Shown here one piece after another: positions 16,026 to 26,050 of a stretch of DNA of 64,000 bases; the first letter of the stretch is position 1; each line of letters opens with the position of its first letter. The stretch spans positions 62,001-126,000 of the forward strand of contig JAOUEW010000001.1 of NCBI GenBank assembly GCA_029858505.1. The letters are read 5' to 3'. The position numbers were made by a program, and so were the translations under genes. Source of the stretch: Deltaproteobacteria bacterium. GTDB taxonomy: Bacteria > SAR324 > JACQKK01. Under the pieces are notes generated by a model that was given only the letters and a program-made list of their open reading frames with translations, searched no databases and was not told the DNA's origin.

Positions 16026-17081
16026 ATGATTATTCCCAAAGTCAGCAAACTGACCCCCGAACAAGAAGCCGAACTCATCCGCGTGACTGGAGAGTTTGGC
16101 GTGTCGTTGCAAACCATTCGGGGTGAAAGCCAGACCATCTACGCCATGAAAGGCGATGAAACCAGCGAACTGCTGGTGGCCCGCATTGAGGGGTTGGAGT
16201 ACATCGACCGGGTGGACCGCATTCAGACCCCCTACAAACTGATGGCCCGCAACAACGAGCTGTCCAAGCATAAAATTCGGGTGGGGTCCAAAATCATTGG
16301 CCAAGACTTTGTGGTGATGGCCGGGCATTGCACCATTGACCCCAAAAACCCCACGGCCTTTTTTGAAACCGCCATGGCGGTGAAGGAAGCCGGGGCCGAC
16401 GTGGTGCGGGGAGGCATTTGGAAGCCCCGCACCAACCCCCATTCTTACCAGGGAGACGCCCAGGCGTTGGACGTGCTGATGGACGCCCGGGCTAAAACCG
16501 GCCTGCCGGTCATCACCGAAGTGATGGATGAACAGCAGTTGGTGCTGGCGGTGGAGCGGGGGGTGGACATGCTGCAGATTGGCGCCCGCAACGCCCTGAA
16601 TTATAGTCTGCTGAGAGAGGTGGGGCGGCAGGTGTTTGGCAAGCCCATCACCGTGCTGCTGAAGCGGGGGATGCACATGGGGCGCATCGAGGAATTTTTG
16701 CTGGCCGCAGAATATATTGTCTCCGGCGGTAACCCCAACATTCTGCTCACCCCCCGGGGCACCCTGCCCGCCATGGATGGCTACCGCAACCATCCCGATG
16801 AGTGCATCACCCCCCTGCTGAAAGAAAAAACCTGGGCGCCAGTGGTGGTGGATCCCTCTCACTCGGTGGGCAAGGCGGCCTATGTTCCGTTCTCCGCCCT
16901 GGCGGCGGTGGCCTATGGGGCCGACGGCTTGATTGTGGAAACCCACGTGAACCCCAAGACCGGCATTGGCGACGACCCCAAGCAGGCCATTACCCCAGAG
17001 GTGCTGGCCAAGTTGATTCAAGACAGCCGGGCGGTTCATGCCATGATGCGGGGGCCGGTGCAACTGGTGGCCAAGGGGTAA
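16026..17081 (+). CDS. aroF: 3-deoxy-7-phosphoheptulonate (DAHP) synthase, type I-beta with N-terminal ferredoxin-like domain
   Basis: The 351-residue protein has a 70-85 residue N-terminal domain (V-T-G-E-F-G-V-S-L-Q-T-I-R-G), as in the Thermotoga-type AroF whose ferredoxin-like domain mediates feedback inhibition. The TIM barrel follows: V-M-A-G-H-C-T-I-D (here H-C, where the family often has P-C), G-A-D-V-V-R-G-G-I-W-K-P-R-T-N-P, Q-I-G-A-R-N, L-L-K-R-G-M, D-P-S-H-S-V-G-K and V-E-T-H-V-N-P. It condenses PEP and erythrose-4-phosphate, the first step of aromatic biosynthesis; aroA is at 42.97 kb. No obvious operon partner is present. Confidence 0.92.
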   Translation: MIIPKVSKLTPEQEAELIRVTGEFGVSLQTIRGESQTIYAMKGDETSELLVARIEGLEYIDRVDRIQTPYKLMARNNELSKHKIRVGSKIIGQDFVVMAGHCTIDPKNPTAFFETAMAVKEAGADVVRGGIWKPRTNPHSYQGDAQALDVLMDARAKTGLPVITEVMDEQQLVLAVERGVDMLQIGARNALNYSLLREVGRQVFGKPITVLLKRGMHMGRIEEFLLAAEYIVSGGNPNILLTPRGTLPAMDGYRNHPDECITPLLKEKTWAPVVVDPSHSVGKAAYVPFSALAAVAYGADGLIVETHVNPKTGIGDDPKQAITPEVLAKLIQDSRAVHAMMRGPVQLVAKG

Positions 17082-17167
17082 ACGTTTTCCCCTTTCTTAA
17101 AATTTTGGTTCTCCAAATTCGTATGTAACGCCTTCCCAAAAAATTCCCCCTAAACCGCTCAGCTCTC

Positions 17168-18058
17168 ATGTCCATGCCTCTATTATTTCCCGTGCTGCAA
17201 GCCGCCGACCTGACCGCGGCGGCTTCCGATTCGATGAATGTGATGCAGGCCCTGGTGCTGGGGGTGGTGCAGGGTTTAACCGAATACATTCCGGTCAGCT
17301 CCACCGCGCACTTGAGAATTGTGCCAGCCCTGCTGGGCTGGGGCGACCCTGGGGCGGCGTTCTCGGCGGTGATTCAGTTGGGAACCCTGGCGGCGGTGCT
17401 GGTGTACTTCATGAAAGACATCCAGCGGCTGGCCCTGGGGGCGGTGTTGGGCCGGGTGCAGCGCCACCGCCAAGCCGACGGCCTGCTGGCCTGGAAAATT
17501 GCCCTGGGCAACGTGCCCATTGTGGTGATGGGCTTAGCCTTTAAGCACAAGATTGAAAACGAGGCCCGCTCGTTAATCCTGATTGCCGCCATGCTGATGG
17601 CGGTGGCGGTGGTGATGGTGCTGGCGGATCGGCTGGCCAAGGGCCGGGGGGGCATGACCGGGCTCAGCTGGACCCGGGCTCTGGCCATCGGCTTGTTCCA
17701 GGCGCTGGCGCTCATCCCTGGCACGTCCCGCTCGGGTATTACCATTGTGGGGGGGTTGTTTCTGGGGCTGGAGCGCAGCGAAGCCGCCCGGTTTTCTTTT
17801 CTGTTGGGCATCCCCGCCATTTTGGGCAGCGGGCTGTTCGAGTTAAAGGCGTTGGTTCAGTTGTGGGGGCAGGGCGGCACGGCTGGGCAGGGGGCTGCCT
17901 TGGCGGCGGGGGTGGCCGGGGCCGCGGTGGTGGGGTACCTCACCATTGGGTTTCTGCTGAACTGGCTAAAGAGCCATTCCATGGGGGTGTTCGCTGGTTA
18001 CCGGCTGGCCCTGGGGGGGTTGATTCTGTGGCTGGCCACGGCTGGGATGATCCAATAA
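17168..18058 (+). CDS. uppP: Undecaprenyl-diphosphate phosphatase
   Basis: The 296-residue integral membrane protein carries Q-G-L-T-E-Y-I-P-V-S-S-T-A-H-L near residues 35-48, with catalytic Glu and Ser, and the second signature P-G-T-S-R-S-G near residue 183. Alternating hydrophobic segments fit the family's membrane-embedded reentrant fold. It recycles the bactoprenol carrier by dephosphorylating undecaprenyl diphosphate for peptidoglycan and other envelope polymers. The first 20 residues before the core may be a start extension: M-N-V-M-Q-A-L at about residue 24 is an alternative beginning. It converges with the Fe-S oxidoreductase gene. Confidence 0.95.
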   Translation: MSMPLLFPVLQAADLTAAASDSMNVMQALVLGVVQGLTEYIPVSSTAHLRIVPALLGWGDPGAAFSAVIQLGTLAAVLVYFMKDIQRLALGAVLGRVQRHRQADGLLAWKIALGNVPIVVMGLAFKHKIENEARSLILIAAMLMAVAVVMVLADRLAKGRGGMTGLSWTRALAIGLFQALALIPGTSRSGITIVGGLFLGLERSEAARFSFLLGIPAILGSGLFELKALVQLWGQGGTAGQGAALAAGVAGAAVVGYLTIGFLLNWLKSHSMGVFAGYRLALGGLILWLATAGMIQ

Positions 18059-18085
18059 AAGTTGATTCCAAGGGTTGAGAAAATC

Positions 18086-18108
18086 GGGGGGTGAGAATTC
18101 GACCCCCC
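18086..18108. terminator. Hairpin between convergent uppP and Fe-S oxidoreductase genes
   Basis: GGGGGGT (18086-18092) pairs with ACCCCCC (18102-18108). It lies between two convergent genes and could act on either strand, but no good T-run flanks it on either side. Confidence 0.4.
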
Positions 18109-18151
18109 CTCCTGCGTGTTCAAAATTTTCCACTAGGCTAAGATTCTTCCG

Positions 18152-20257
18152 TTATGATTTCCCCACGGATTTTTCTACGGCGTTCAGCATTACCTCGGCC
18201 ACGTCCATCACTTTCAGGTTTCCCTCTCGGCCAGTGCTTTTCACCGCGTCTTCCATCATGGTCATGCAGAAGGGGCAGCCGGTGACCACTGTGTTGGCAC
18301 CCGTTTGAGCGGCTTGGGCCAAGCGGGTTTCGTTGATGCGGGTGCCGAGTTTTTCTTCCATCCACATGCGGGCGCCCCCTGCCCCACAGCACACGGCCTC
18401 CCGTTTGGTGAAGGCCATTTCCTTCAGGCCGGGGGTGCTTTTGGCCAGCAGGTCACGGGGGGCCTGGGTCTGGCCGTGGTAGCGGGCCAGGTAACAGGGG
18501 TCGTGGTAGGTATAGCTGCCCGTGTCTCCAGCCACGGGAGCGGGGGAAAGTTTTCCTTCCAGCACCAAGTCTTCCAAAAATTCGGTGTGGTGAAGCACCT
18601 CCATCTGGTGTTCCAGTTGGGGGTATTCGTTTTTCAGGGCGTTTAGGCAGTGGGGGCAGGCGGTCACCACCTTCACGGCACCGGCTTGTTTCAGGGTGTC
18701 TTGGTTTTCTCCCGCCAGGGTTTGGAACAGCATTTCGTTGCCCGCCCGCCGGGCCAAGTCGCCGGTGCATTTTTCTTTGTTGCCCAGCACGGCAAACTTC
18801 ACCCCGGCTTTGGCCATCAGGGCGGCGGTGGCCCGGGCGGTTTTTTGGGCGCGCTTGTCGAAGGACCCCATGCACCCCACCCAAAACACCACGTCGTAAT
18901 GTTTGGCTTCGCCCGGTTGAGACAGCACCGGCAGGTTCAGCTCGGCGGCCCATTGGGCCCGTTGGTCGTAACCCAGGCCCCAGGGGTTGCCGTTTCTCTC
19001 CAGGCCCTTGAAGGCGTTGTCCAGTTCTTTGGGGTAGCTTTCGCGCATCAGGGTTTGGCCCTGGCGCAGCTGCAAAATGCGGGGAACCTGCTCGATGGAC
19101 ACCGGGCACACTTCCTCGCAGGCGCGGCAGGTGGTGCAGGCCCACAGGGTGTCGGGGGAAATGGCTCCCCCCACCAGGTCTTCTCCCAGGCCCTTTCCGG
19201 TTTTCAGCAGGGCACCGGTGTTTTTACGCAGTTCCGCCCGAATGGCCAAGTTCACCATTTTCAGGGTGAGGGGCTTGCCAGTGAGGTAGGTAGGGCACAC
19301 ATCGTAACAGCGGCCGCATTCCGTGCAGCTCAACACGTCCAGCCCTTGTTTCCAGGTCAGTTGCTCCACCCGGGCCACCCCCAGCCGCTCTTCCTCCCAG
19401 GCTTTCTCGTCTTCCAGGTTCAGCCACACCGGGGGGGCGTGGGGGCGGTTCAGGGGGCCAAAGAACACGTTGGGCAGGGCGGTGATCTCGTGAAACTGTT
19501 TGGTGTTGGGCAGCACGTTCAAAAAGATGAGCATCACCGCCACGTGGGCCCATTGCAGCACTTCGTAGAGCACGCCATTCAGGGCGGCCCCCTGGTCGCT
19601 CACCAAAAGCCAAGCCAGCCCTTCTGATACGGGCATCCAGTCTAATTCGTTGCCCCAGGCTGGGTTGTGTAAATGGGGGAACGCTTGGCCATACACCATC
19701 ACCCCGTTGTAGCGCACGGCATCGAACCACAGGTCCGTGGCCACGATGGCGAAGATAAACAGCAGAACGTAAATGCCCTCCCAGTTCAGGGCCAGCCGCT
19801 TGGGGCGGGTGGCCAGCCGCCGGAACAGGGCGTACAGAATCATCACGGCAATGGCCCCTTCCGCCACGTTGTAAACCCCCACGTACCAATAACCCAGGGG
19901 GCCGTCTCCCCCCATCCAGGGCAGCGACTCGGGCAAGGGCGTGGTGAAGGCTCCGGCAAAGAACCCGGCCAGCATTTGGCGGACTCCCTCTCCCAGCAGA
20001 ATGACTTCTCGTAAACCAATGGCCAGGGCCCCCCAGAAAATCACCCCGTGCATCACCCCAGACATCCACTCCCGGCGGCGGCCCACCATTTTGCGCTGGG
20101 CCAGACCCAGCTTTAACACCAGCCCCAGCCGGGCCAGGGGGCGATTGAAACGGTTTTCCGGAGCCATGCGGAACAGCACCCCCAGCCGCCAGACCATCTG
20201 CCCAAAAAACAACCCAAAGAAAAATGTGTACATCAACAAAATGAACATCGGTTCCAT
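18152..20257 (-). CDS. Membrane Fe-S oxidoreductase, ETF:quinone oxidoreductase type (NarI/HdrDE-like)
   Basis: The 701-residue protein has an N-terminal membrane domain of about five or six helices (residues 1-240, NarI/HdrE-like), then a ferredoxin-type domain with C-T-E-C-G-R-C-Y-D-V-C-P and C-T-T-C-R-A-C-E-E-V-C-P ([4Fe-4S] ligands). Two CCG (HdrD-type) modules follow: C-x-G-C-M-G-S...A-C-P-H-C-L-N and H-D-P-C-Y-L-A-R...C-C-G-A-G-G. This is the layout of the Fe-S membrane proteins next to etfBA in anaerobes and deltaproteobacteria, which take electrons from reduced ETF to quinone. On the same strand lie etfA, etfB, fadA and fadB, but an AT-rich plus-strand module separates it from etfA. 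The quinone role is inferred from context and architecture. Confidence 0.85.
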   Translation of the reverse strand: MEPMFILLMYTFFFGLFFGQMVWRLGVLFRMAPENRFNRPLARLGLVLKLGLAQRKMVGRRREWMSGVMHGVIFWGALAIGLREVILLGEGVRQMLAGFFAGAFTTPLPESLPWMGGDGPLGYWYVGVYNVAEGAIAVMILYALFRRLATRPKRLALNWEGIYVLLFIFAIVATDLWFDAVRYNGVMVYGQAFPHLHNPAWGNELDWMPVSEGLAWLLVSDQGAALNGVLYEVLQWAHVAVMLIFLNVLPNTKQFHEITALPNVFFGPLNRPHAPPVWLNLEDEKAWEEERLGVARVEQLTWKQGLDVLSCTECGRCYDVCPTYLTGKPLTLKMVNLAIRAELRKNTGALLKTGKGLGEDLVGGAISPDTLWACTTCRACEEVCPVSIEQVPRILQLRQGQTLMRESYPKELDNAFKGLERNGNPWGLGYDQRAQWAAELNLPVLSQPGEAKHYDVVFWVGCMGSFDKRAQKTARATAALMAKAGVKFAVLGNKEKCTGDLARRAGNEMLFQTLAGENQDTLKQAGAVKVVTACPHCLNALKNEYPQLEHQMEVLHHTEFLEDLVLEGKLSPAPVAGDTGSYTYHDPCYLARYHGQTQAPRDLLAKSTPGLKEMAFTKREAVCCGAGGARMWMEEKLGTRINETRLAQAAQTGANTVVTGCPFCMTMMEDAVKSTGREGNLKVMDVAEVMLNAVEKSVGKS

Positions 20258-20414
20258 GGTGCCGGGCAGATGAAGGGTGAACGTAGGATGGGGTTACGCC
20301 CAGGTTTGGCATACCCCGGGACGGTCTTGTGTTGAATATACGAAGGAATGGCCGGAAAGGGAAACGGGGGAATGGGGTGTAACAACATGAACGACAAAAC
20401 TCTTGACTTTTTGT

Positions 20415-20443
20415 TTGGTGGACTTTTAGGGGGCGTTTATAAT
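20415..20443 (+). promoter_or_regulatory. Probable sigma70 promoter of the PIN module
   Basis: TTGGTG (20415-20420), 17 bases, then a perfect TATAAT (20438-20443), 40 bases before ATG 20483. The -35 matches only the first three consensus bases; a TTGACT at 20403 is spaced too far away. Confidence 0.55.
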
Positions 20444-20482
20444 AAAGTACTAGCCCGTATTCCATTCTGAACAGGGGCTGAC

Positions 20483-21235
20483 ATGCCGATTGATCCAAAA
20501 GATATTTCTACCGTCCTAACCCTTGAGTTAGATGAGGAGGAAATCTCCATAAAAAGTTTTCTTAACGCATTTGAAAGTTTTATGGGATTGGTCAATGAAA
20601 TAGAAAAAACGGTGGGTAAAGAGGGTTTCAAATCCCATTGGTTAGTGAAAGTTTATCCGGGCAGCGCGGGAATTGGGATTTTTCCAACGCCGGGGTCACT
20701 GAGATCAGATCAAGTTAACGAAATTTGCTCGATTCTTTTTGATGGGCTGAAGACGATTGAAAAAGGGGAGCGCCCCGCAAATTATAGTGACAGCGCTATT
20801 AACTACGGAATAAAACTGTCTGGCGCTTTCGGAGACAAAGCCATTTATCCAAAGATACGAATTTGGCATCAAAATAACCCATCCTATACCGTAACGCGTG
20901 GATTGGCAGAAAATGCTAAAGCCCTGCTTTCTTCCGCATACCAATCGGAAGGTACCGTTGATGGTTATCTTGAGAAATTGAATGCCCACGGTAAATTTGA
21001 GTTTGTGGTTTATGATGCCTTTGATCAACATGCGATTACCTGCGATGTGGGGCCAGATATGCTTTCTTCCGCATGGAAATCCTTTAACCGCCGGGTTGAA
21101 GTAGAGGGCGTTGTGAGTTATCGAGCGGATGGAAAACCAACCCGCGTGAAGGCCAAAAAAATCGTGCCTTTTCCGGGCAAAGATGAAGTGCCTTCTCTTG
21201 CGGAAATGAGGGATATATTTTTGGGGAGGGTGTAA
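20483..21235 (+). CDS. Unrecognised 250-residue protein upstream of a PIN-domain gene (candidate antitoxin or partner)
   Basis: I do not recognise this protein. It is acidic at the N-terminus (L-E-L-D-E-E-E-I-S-I), has a mixed alpha/beta middle, and a C-terminal segment V-E-G-V-V-S-Y-R-A-D-G-K-P-T-R-V-K-A-K-K that looks like a small beta-domain with a basic tail, a possible nucleic-acid surface. A/T in third codon positions and overall AT content differ strongly from flanking genes, suggesting recent transfer. Its stop codon is 2 bases before the GTG start of the PIN gene, so they are one operon, with GGGGAGGG at the end of this gene as the ribosome-binding site of the next. Known antitoxins are usually much shorter, so an antitoxin role is uncertain. 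Confidence 0.55.
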   Translation: MPIDPKDISTVLTLELDEEEISIKSFLNAFESFMGLVNEIEKTVGKEGFKSHWLVKVYPGSAGIGIFPTPGSLRSDQVNEICSILFDGLKTIEKGERPANYSDSAINYGIKLSGAFGDKAIYPKIRIWHQNNPSYTVTRGLAENAKALLSSAYQSEGTVDGYLEKLNAHGKFEFVVYDAFDQHAITCDVGPDMLSSAWKSFNRRVEVEGVVSYRADGKPTRVKAKKIVPFPGKDEVPSLAEMRDIFLGRV

Positions 21236-21237
21236 TT

Positions 21238-21714
21238 GTGAAGAAAACAATTTACTGGGACTCAAATACTTTTTTGGGGCTTCTCAATCACGAGGACGAA
21301 CCAGAAAACTCGCAAATGTGCGAAAGCGTATGGAAATCAGCGGAACAGGGCTTATCCACGCTGCTGACATCAACATTGACGATTGCTGAGGTTATTCATA
21401 TCAAAGGGAGGGAGAAATTAAACCCGAGCCATCGTGAAAAAGTAAATCTATTTTTCCGTGCGGAGCATATTGTTTTAAGGCCATTGACCAGGGAGATTGC
21501 ACAGTTGGCAAGAGATGTTGTATGGGACAATGCGATTAAGCCGAAGGATGCCATTCATGTCGCAACGGCGGCATACTTCAAACTCCCCGAATTACAGACC
21601 CTTGATAAGGGGTTGTTGGCAAAAGGTCGTGTTGAAATAAAAGGTTTCTCAGTGATGTTAAAAGAACCTAGTGGTACCTATCAGACCAGCGCCCCCTTAG
21701 GTGACCAATCTTAG
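21238..21714 (+). CDS. PIN-domain ribonuclease-like protein (VapC-type)
   Basis: The 158-residue protein shows the four acidic positions of PIN nucleases: D8 in Y-W-D-S-N-T-F, E in T-I-A-E-V-I, D in K-P-K-D-A-I-H-V-A-T-A and D in L-Q-T-L-D-K-G-L. The first Y-W-D-S-N and the P-K-D-A-I-H phrase are typical of the VapC-like toxin branch, which cleaves specific RNAs with Mg2+. It starts with GTG, after a strong ribosome-binding site, 2 bases behind its partner. Low GC sets it apart from its neighbours. The pair may be a toxin-antitoxin module or a defence gene pair. The last 10 residues look like read-out into flanking sequence. Confidence 0.82.
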   Translation: MKKTIYWDSNTFLGLLNHEDEPENSQMCESVWKSAEQGLSTLLTSTLTIAEVIHIKGREKLNPSHREKVNLFFRAEHIVLRPLTREIAQLARDVVWDNAIKPKDAIHVATAAYFKLPELQTLDKGLLAKGRVEIKGFSVMLKEPSGTYQTSAPLGDQS

Positions 21715-21745
21715 AGTATTTCGGAACGTCATTACAAAAGCCTCC

Positions 21746-22705
21746 CTACTTCTTCAGCCTTCCCAATTCTTCCAGCCACACCGGCAGCACTTTGAACAAG
21801 TCTCCCACCACGCCGTAGTCGGCCACGGAGAAGATGGGGGCTTCCGGGTCTTTGTTCACCGCCACGATTTTTTTAGAGCCGCTCATGCCAGCCAGGTGCT
21901 GGATGGCGCCGGAGACCCCCACGGCCAGATAGATTTCTGGGGCCACCGACCGCCCGGTTTGGCCCACTTGGCTGGAGTGAGGCCGCCAGCCGCTGTCGAC
22001 CACGGCCCGGGTGGAGCCATACCCGGCCCCCAGGGCGTCGGCCAGTTTTTTTACAAAGGCCACCCCGTCGGGGTCTTTGGCCCCCCGGCCCACGGTCACG
22101 ATGACCCTGGCTTCCCCCAAGTCCACCTCGCCTTTTTGTTCTTCCACGGCCACTTCTTTGAGAGACAATTGGGGGTTGACCGGAGGCGGGGGCAGGGTTT
22201 CGGTTTGGGCGGCCTTGGGGGCGCCACCCGCTTCAAACGCTCCAGAGGAAAACACCATCACCTGAAAGGGGCCGGAGAGTTTGATTTTTTGCACCACCTT
22301 GGTGGCCATGGCTTGGCGGGTGCCCGTCCAGCCCGCGCCATCGGCCTGCAGGCTGTTCAGCCCAGAGGCATAGCTGCCTCCCTTGCGGGCGGCCAGGGCC
22401 GGGGCCGCCGCCCGGCTGACTTCCGAGGGGCTGAACCACACCATCGTGGCCGAGGATTTTCCTGCCGCCGTGTCGGCCAGCTGGGTGATCTGCCCCGGAA
22501 AGGGGGTCTTCAGGGAGGGGTCATCACTCACGTAAACCTTGGCGGCTCCGTGGCCCGCCAGGGTGTCGGCCAGTGTAGACACTCCAGCCCCCGCCAGCAG
22601 GGCGTGGGCTTCCAGCCCCAACCGCCCGGCCTGGGCCAGCAGTTCCAGGGTGGGTTTGCGCACCTCTCCGTTTTTGATTTCGGCAACAATCAGCACCACG
22701 GCCAT
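21746..22705 (-). CDS. etfA: Electron transfer flavoprotein, alpha subunit
   Basis: The 319-residue protein ends in the EtfA FAD-binding signature: [20 protein letters not shown], then [25 protein letters not shown]. The N-terminal domain has normal length. It pairs with EtfB to carry electrons from acyl-CoA dehydrogenases to a membrane quinone oxidoreductase. It lies 136 bases downstream of etfB on the same strand. The oxidoreductase would be next but for the inserted PIN module, whose last gene stops 31 bases past the etfA stop codon in converging orientation. Confidence 0.96.
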   Translation of the reverse strand: MAVVLIVAEIKNGEVRKPTLELLAQAGRLGLEAHALLAGAGVSTLADTLAGHGAAKVYVSDDPSLKTPFPGQITQLADTAAGKSSATMVWFSPSEVSRAAAPALAARKGGSYASGLNSLQADGAGWTGTRQAMATKVVQKIKLSGPFQVMVFSSGAFEAGGAPKAAQTETLPPPPVNPQLSLKEVAVEEQKGEVDLGEARVIVTVGRGAKDPDGVAFVKKLADALGAGYGSTRAVVDSGWRPHSSQVGQTGRSVAPEIYLAVGVSGAIQHLAGMSGSKKIVAVNKDPEAPIFSVADYGVVGDLFKVLPVWLEELGRLKK

Positions 22706-22841
22706 GGGATGTCCTTTGGTTCAGGTCGGTTTCAGGTTCGAAGGATCCTTGGGGTCTGCTCCCAAGTTTCAGGCTTGCACAATCAAACGAATCTCTTGCC
22801 CCCGTGTTCTTACCTCTGGGGCTGGTTATTCTCCAGAAAAC

Positions 22842-23624
22842 TTACCCCACCAACTTGGCTTCTTTCACCAGCAGGTCAAACACTTCTTTGGCAATTACTT
22901 CTGGCTCGCCGGTGAACTTGCGGCCAGCGGCCCTGGCGGCGGGGGGTTGAAACTCGGCGATTTGGGTAAGGGCATGGGCGGCCCCGGCCACCCCCGCCGC
23001 CCCCAGGTTTTCCAGGGTAAGGGTGTCCATGGGTTTTTTCTTGGCCATCATAATGCCCTTGAGGGAAGCCAGCCGGGGCTGGTTCAGGCTGTCGTTGGCG
23101 GTGATCAGGGCGGGCAGGGTAACGGCGATGACCTCTCGGCCCTGGTCGCCCCGGCGGTGGATGGTGAGGGTTGGGCCGGTGCCCTCGATTTTGGTGACGT
23201 TGGACAGGCAGGGAATGCCCATCAGTTCCGCCGTCATGGGGCCCACGCCCCCCATGTCGGTGTCTTGGGCCTGCAGCCCGGCAAGAATGAGATCGGGTTT
23301 TTCTTTGGCGCCCAGGGCGGCCAGCACCCGGGCCACCCCCAGGCTGTCGCTGCCGTCGGCGGCGGGGTCCAGCACGTGCACGGCCCGGTCGGCTCCCATG
23401 GCCATGGCCTTGCGCAGGGTTTCGCCAGCGCTTTCCGGCCCCACGGTCACCACCACCACTTCGCTGGCTGTTCCGGCTTCCTTCAATTGGACGGCGGCTT
23501 CCAGGGCGTTTTCATCCCACTTGCTCAACACCAGGGTCATGCCGTCTTCCACCACCTTTCCGGCGGCCACGCGCACGTTCAGCTCCACGTCCATCACCTG
23601 TTTGACCGGTACCAGAATTTTCAC
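22842..23624 (-). CDS. etfB: Electron transfer flavoprotein, beta subunit
   Basis: The 260-residue product begins with GTG as MKILVPVKQVMDVELNVRV and includes the AMP-binding signature region A-G-L-Q-A-Q-D-T-D-M-G-G-V-G-P, plus the recognition loop A-N-D-S-L-N-Q-P-R-L-A-S-L-K-G-I-M that contacts acyl-CoA dehydrogenases. GTG is supported by GGAGAAAACC directly upstream, a ribosome-binding segment also found before fadA. EtfB and EtfA form the soluble FAD/AMP heterodimer. A block of family A repeat separates it from fadA. Confidence 0.95.
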   Translation of the reverse strand: MKILVPVKQVMDVELNVRVAAGKVVEDGMTLVLSKWDENALEAAVQLKEAGTASEVVVVTVGPESAGETLRKAMAMGADRAVHVLDPAADGSDSLGVARVLAALGAKEKPDLILAGLQAQDTDMGGVGPMTAELMGIPCLSNVTKIEGTGPTLTIHRRGDQGREVIAVTLPALITANDSLNQPRLASLKGIMMAKKKPMDTLTLENLGAAGVAGAAHALTQIAEFQPPAARAAGRKFTGEPEVIAKEVFDLLVKEAKLVG

Positions 23625-23669
23625 AAGGTTTTCTCCAGGTTAAAAAATTGTACGAGGGTTCTTAAAAAA

Positions 23670-23790
23670 GGCTTCACCCTTCAGCCCAAGCCGTTTTATC
23701 CCTCCCATTCGGGGAGGGGAACGGCTGAAGCCGGGGGGTTGCTTGCTTCCTTCCGGCTTCACAAACCGAACGGAAACAGGCGGAACCCCA
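23670..23790. repeat. Family A related inverted-repeat block between fadA and etfB
   Basis: AGCCGTT (23689-23695) and AACGGCT (23720-23726) flank CCCTCCC/GGGAGGG, giving a nested, near-perfect cruciform. The motif GGCTTCACAAACCGAAC near 23755 recurs at 4574-4590 (GGTTTCACAAACCAAAC). It is a diverged member of the dispersed family, downstream of fadA. Confidence 0.6.
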
Positions 23791-23853
23791 ACGAACTTGA
23801 ACTCCCCCTCTCTTCGGGAGAGGGGGCCGGGGGGTGAGGTCCGAACGAAAGCA

Positions 23854-25053
<1,200 letters not shown>

Positions 25054-25250
25054 TTAAATAAGTTGGCAACCTGGTGATGAAAGCGTATTTCGAACGACCG
25101 GTATCTTTCTAAAACACCCTTGGCCGCTGCGCGGGCATCCCTGCAGGGGGAACAACCCAAAGCGGATGGGCGATGTTTTGTCTTCCTTTCGGCTTCACCC
25201 TCCCCACGGATTTTGTTTCCACCAATCGGCTTAAGCCATATTGCCCCGAT

Positions 25251-25330
25251 ACTCGAATCCAGTGGCGATATCTTTATCATCCGTACAGACGGTTGAGCCG
25301 GATACAAACCCATCACTCGTCGGATTCAAG
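25251..25330 (+). repeat. Dispersed palindromic repeat, family A (diverged)
   Basis: Starts ACTCGAATCCAGTGGCGATA, carries CATCCGTACAGACGG and ends CACTCGTCGGATTCAAG, keeping both inverted ends. It lies between the methyltransferase and fadA genes, inside the beta-oxidation transcription unit. Confidence 0.65.
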
Positions 25331-25347
25331 TGATTCTATGCTCTTGC

Positions 25348-26046
25348 CTAGATTTTTTCTGCCAGCCATCCGCCAAAATGCAGTGCCTGAAAGAACAACC
25401 GGGGGGGCTTGAACCCGGCCTGGGTCAGCAATTCCTGCTGGCGTGCCTGGCTAACCAACTGCAGCTTGCCTTTGCGGTCGGCCATTTTTTCGGCCACTTC
25501 TTCAGGGCTGCCCCAGCCCTTTTTCACGGCATACTGCCCCCAGGCTTGGTATTTCAAATCTTCATCCGGATCGCCCTGCTCCCGGAACAAGTTGACCAGC
25601 ACCAGGGTGCCTCCCGGTTTCAGCCGGGCGGAGATTTCTTGCAGAAACGCCAGTTTTTCCCCGTTGTCGGGGATGAAGTGCCACACCAGCAGGGCGGTGG
25701 CGGCGTGGTAGGGTTGCCCCCGGTGCAGGTTCTTCAGATCTCCCTGGGCCAGCTTCACCCGTTGGGTCAGCCCCAGAGATTCGGCTTCCTTCCCGGCGTA
25801 TTCCAGCATGGCCGCCGAGGGATCTACCCCGGTGAGGGTCCATTGGTTGTCCGGCCCCAGCAGGGCCCCCAATTCTTTGCCAGTGCCAATGCCCACCACC
25901 AAAATCCGGGCCTGGGGGGGCAACAGGGGGTCCAGCACCACTCGGGTCAGCCGGTGCAAATCCTCGTAGGCCGGAATAAACAGGTGGGCCCGGCGCACGT
26001 AATCTTTGGCCCGCTCGGCGTCAAAGGATCCAAGGTCGCGGGTCAT
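25348..26046 (-). CDS. Class I SAM-dependent methyltransferase
   Basis: The 232-residue product has motif I I-L-V-V-G-I-G-T-G-K-E-L, an acidic motif II (L-T-G-V-D-P-S-A-A-M-L), Q-G-D-L-K-N-L, and A-T-A-L-L-V-W-H-F-I followed by L-K-P-G-G-T-L-V-L-V-N, the usual small-molecule methyltransferase order. The UbiE-like reading cannot be refined to a substrate. It begins 4 bases after the fadB stop codon and is therefore in the fadB operon, which is unusual; it may belong to the beta-oxidation transcript only by position. The C-terminal third is Arg/Lys-rich and variable. Confidence 0.8.
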   Translation of the reverse strand: MTRDLGSFDAERAKDYVRRAHLFIPAYEDLHRLTRVVLDPLLPPQARILVVGIGTGKELGALLGPDNQWTLTGVDPSAAMLEYAGKEAESLGLTQRVKLAQGDLKNLHRGQPYHAATALLVWHFIPDNGEKLAFLQEISARLKPGGTLVLVNLFREQGDPDEDLKYQAWGQYAVKKGWGSPEEVAEKMADRKGKLQLVSQARQQELLTQAGFKPPRLFFQALHFGGWLAEKI

Positions 26047-26050
26047 TCCG

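Noticed and set aside
20258-20498. Minus-strand upstream extension of the Fe-S oxidoreductase (frame ending in 20498)
   Set aside because: It is in another frame and the N-terminal membrane domain starts correctly at 20257.
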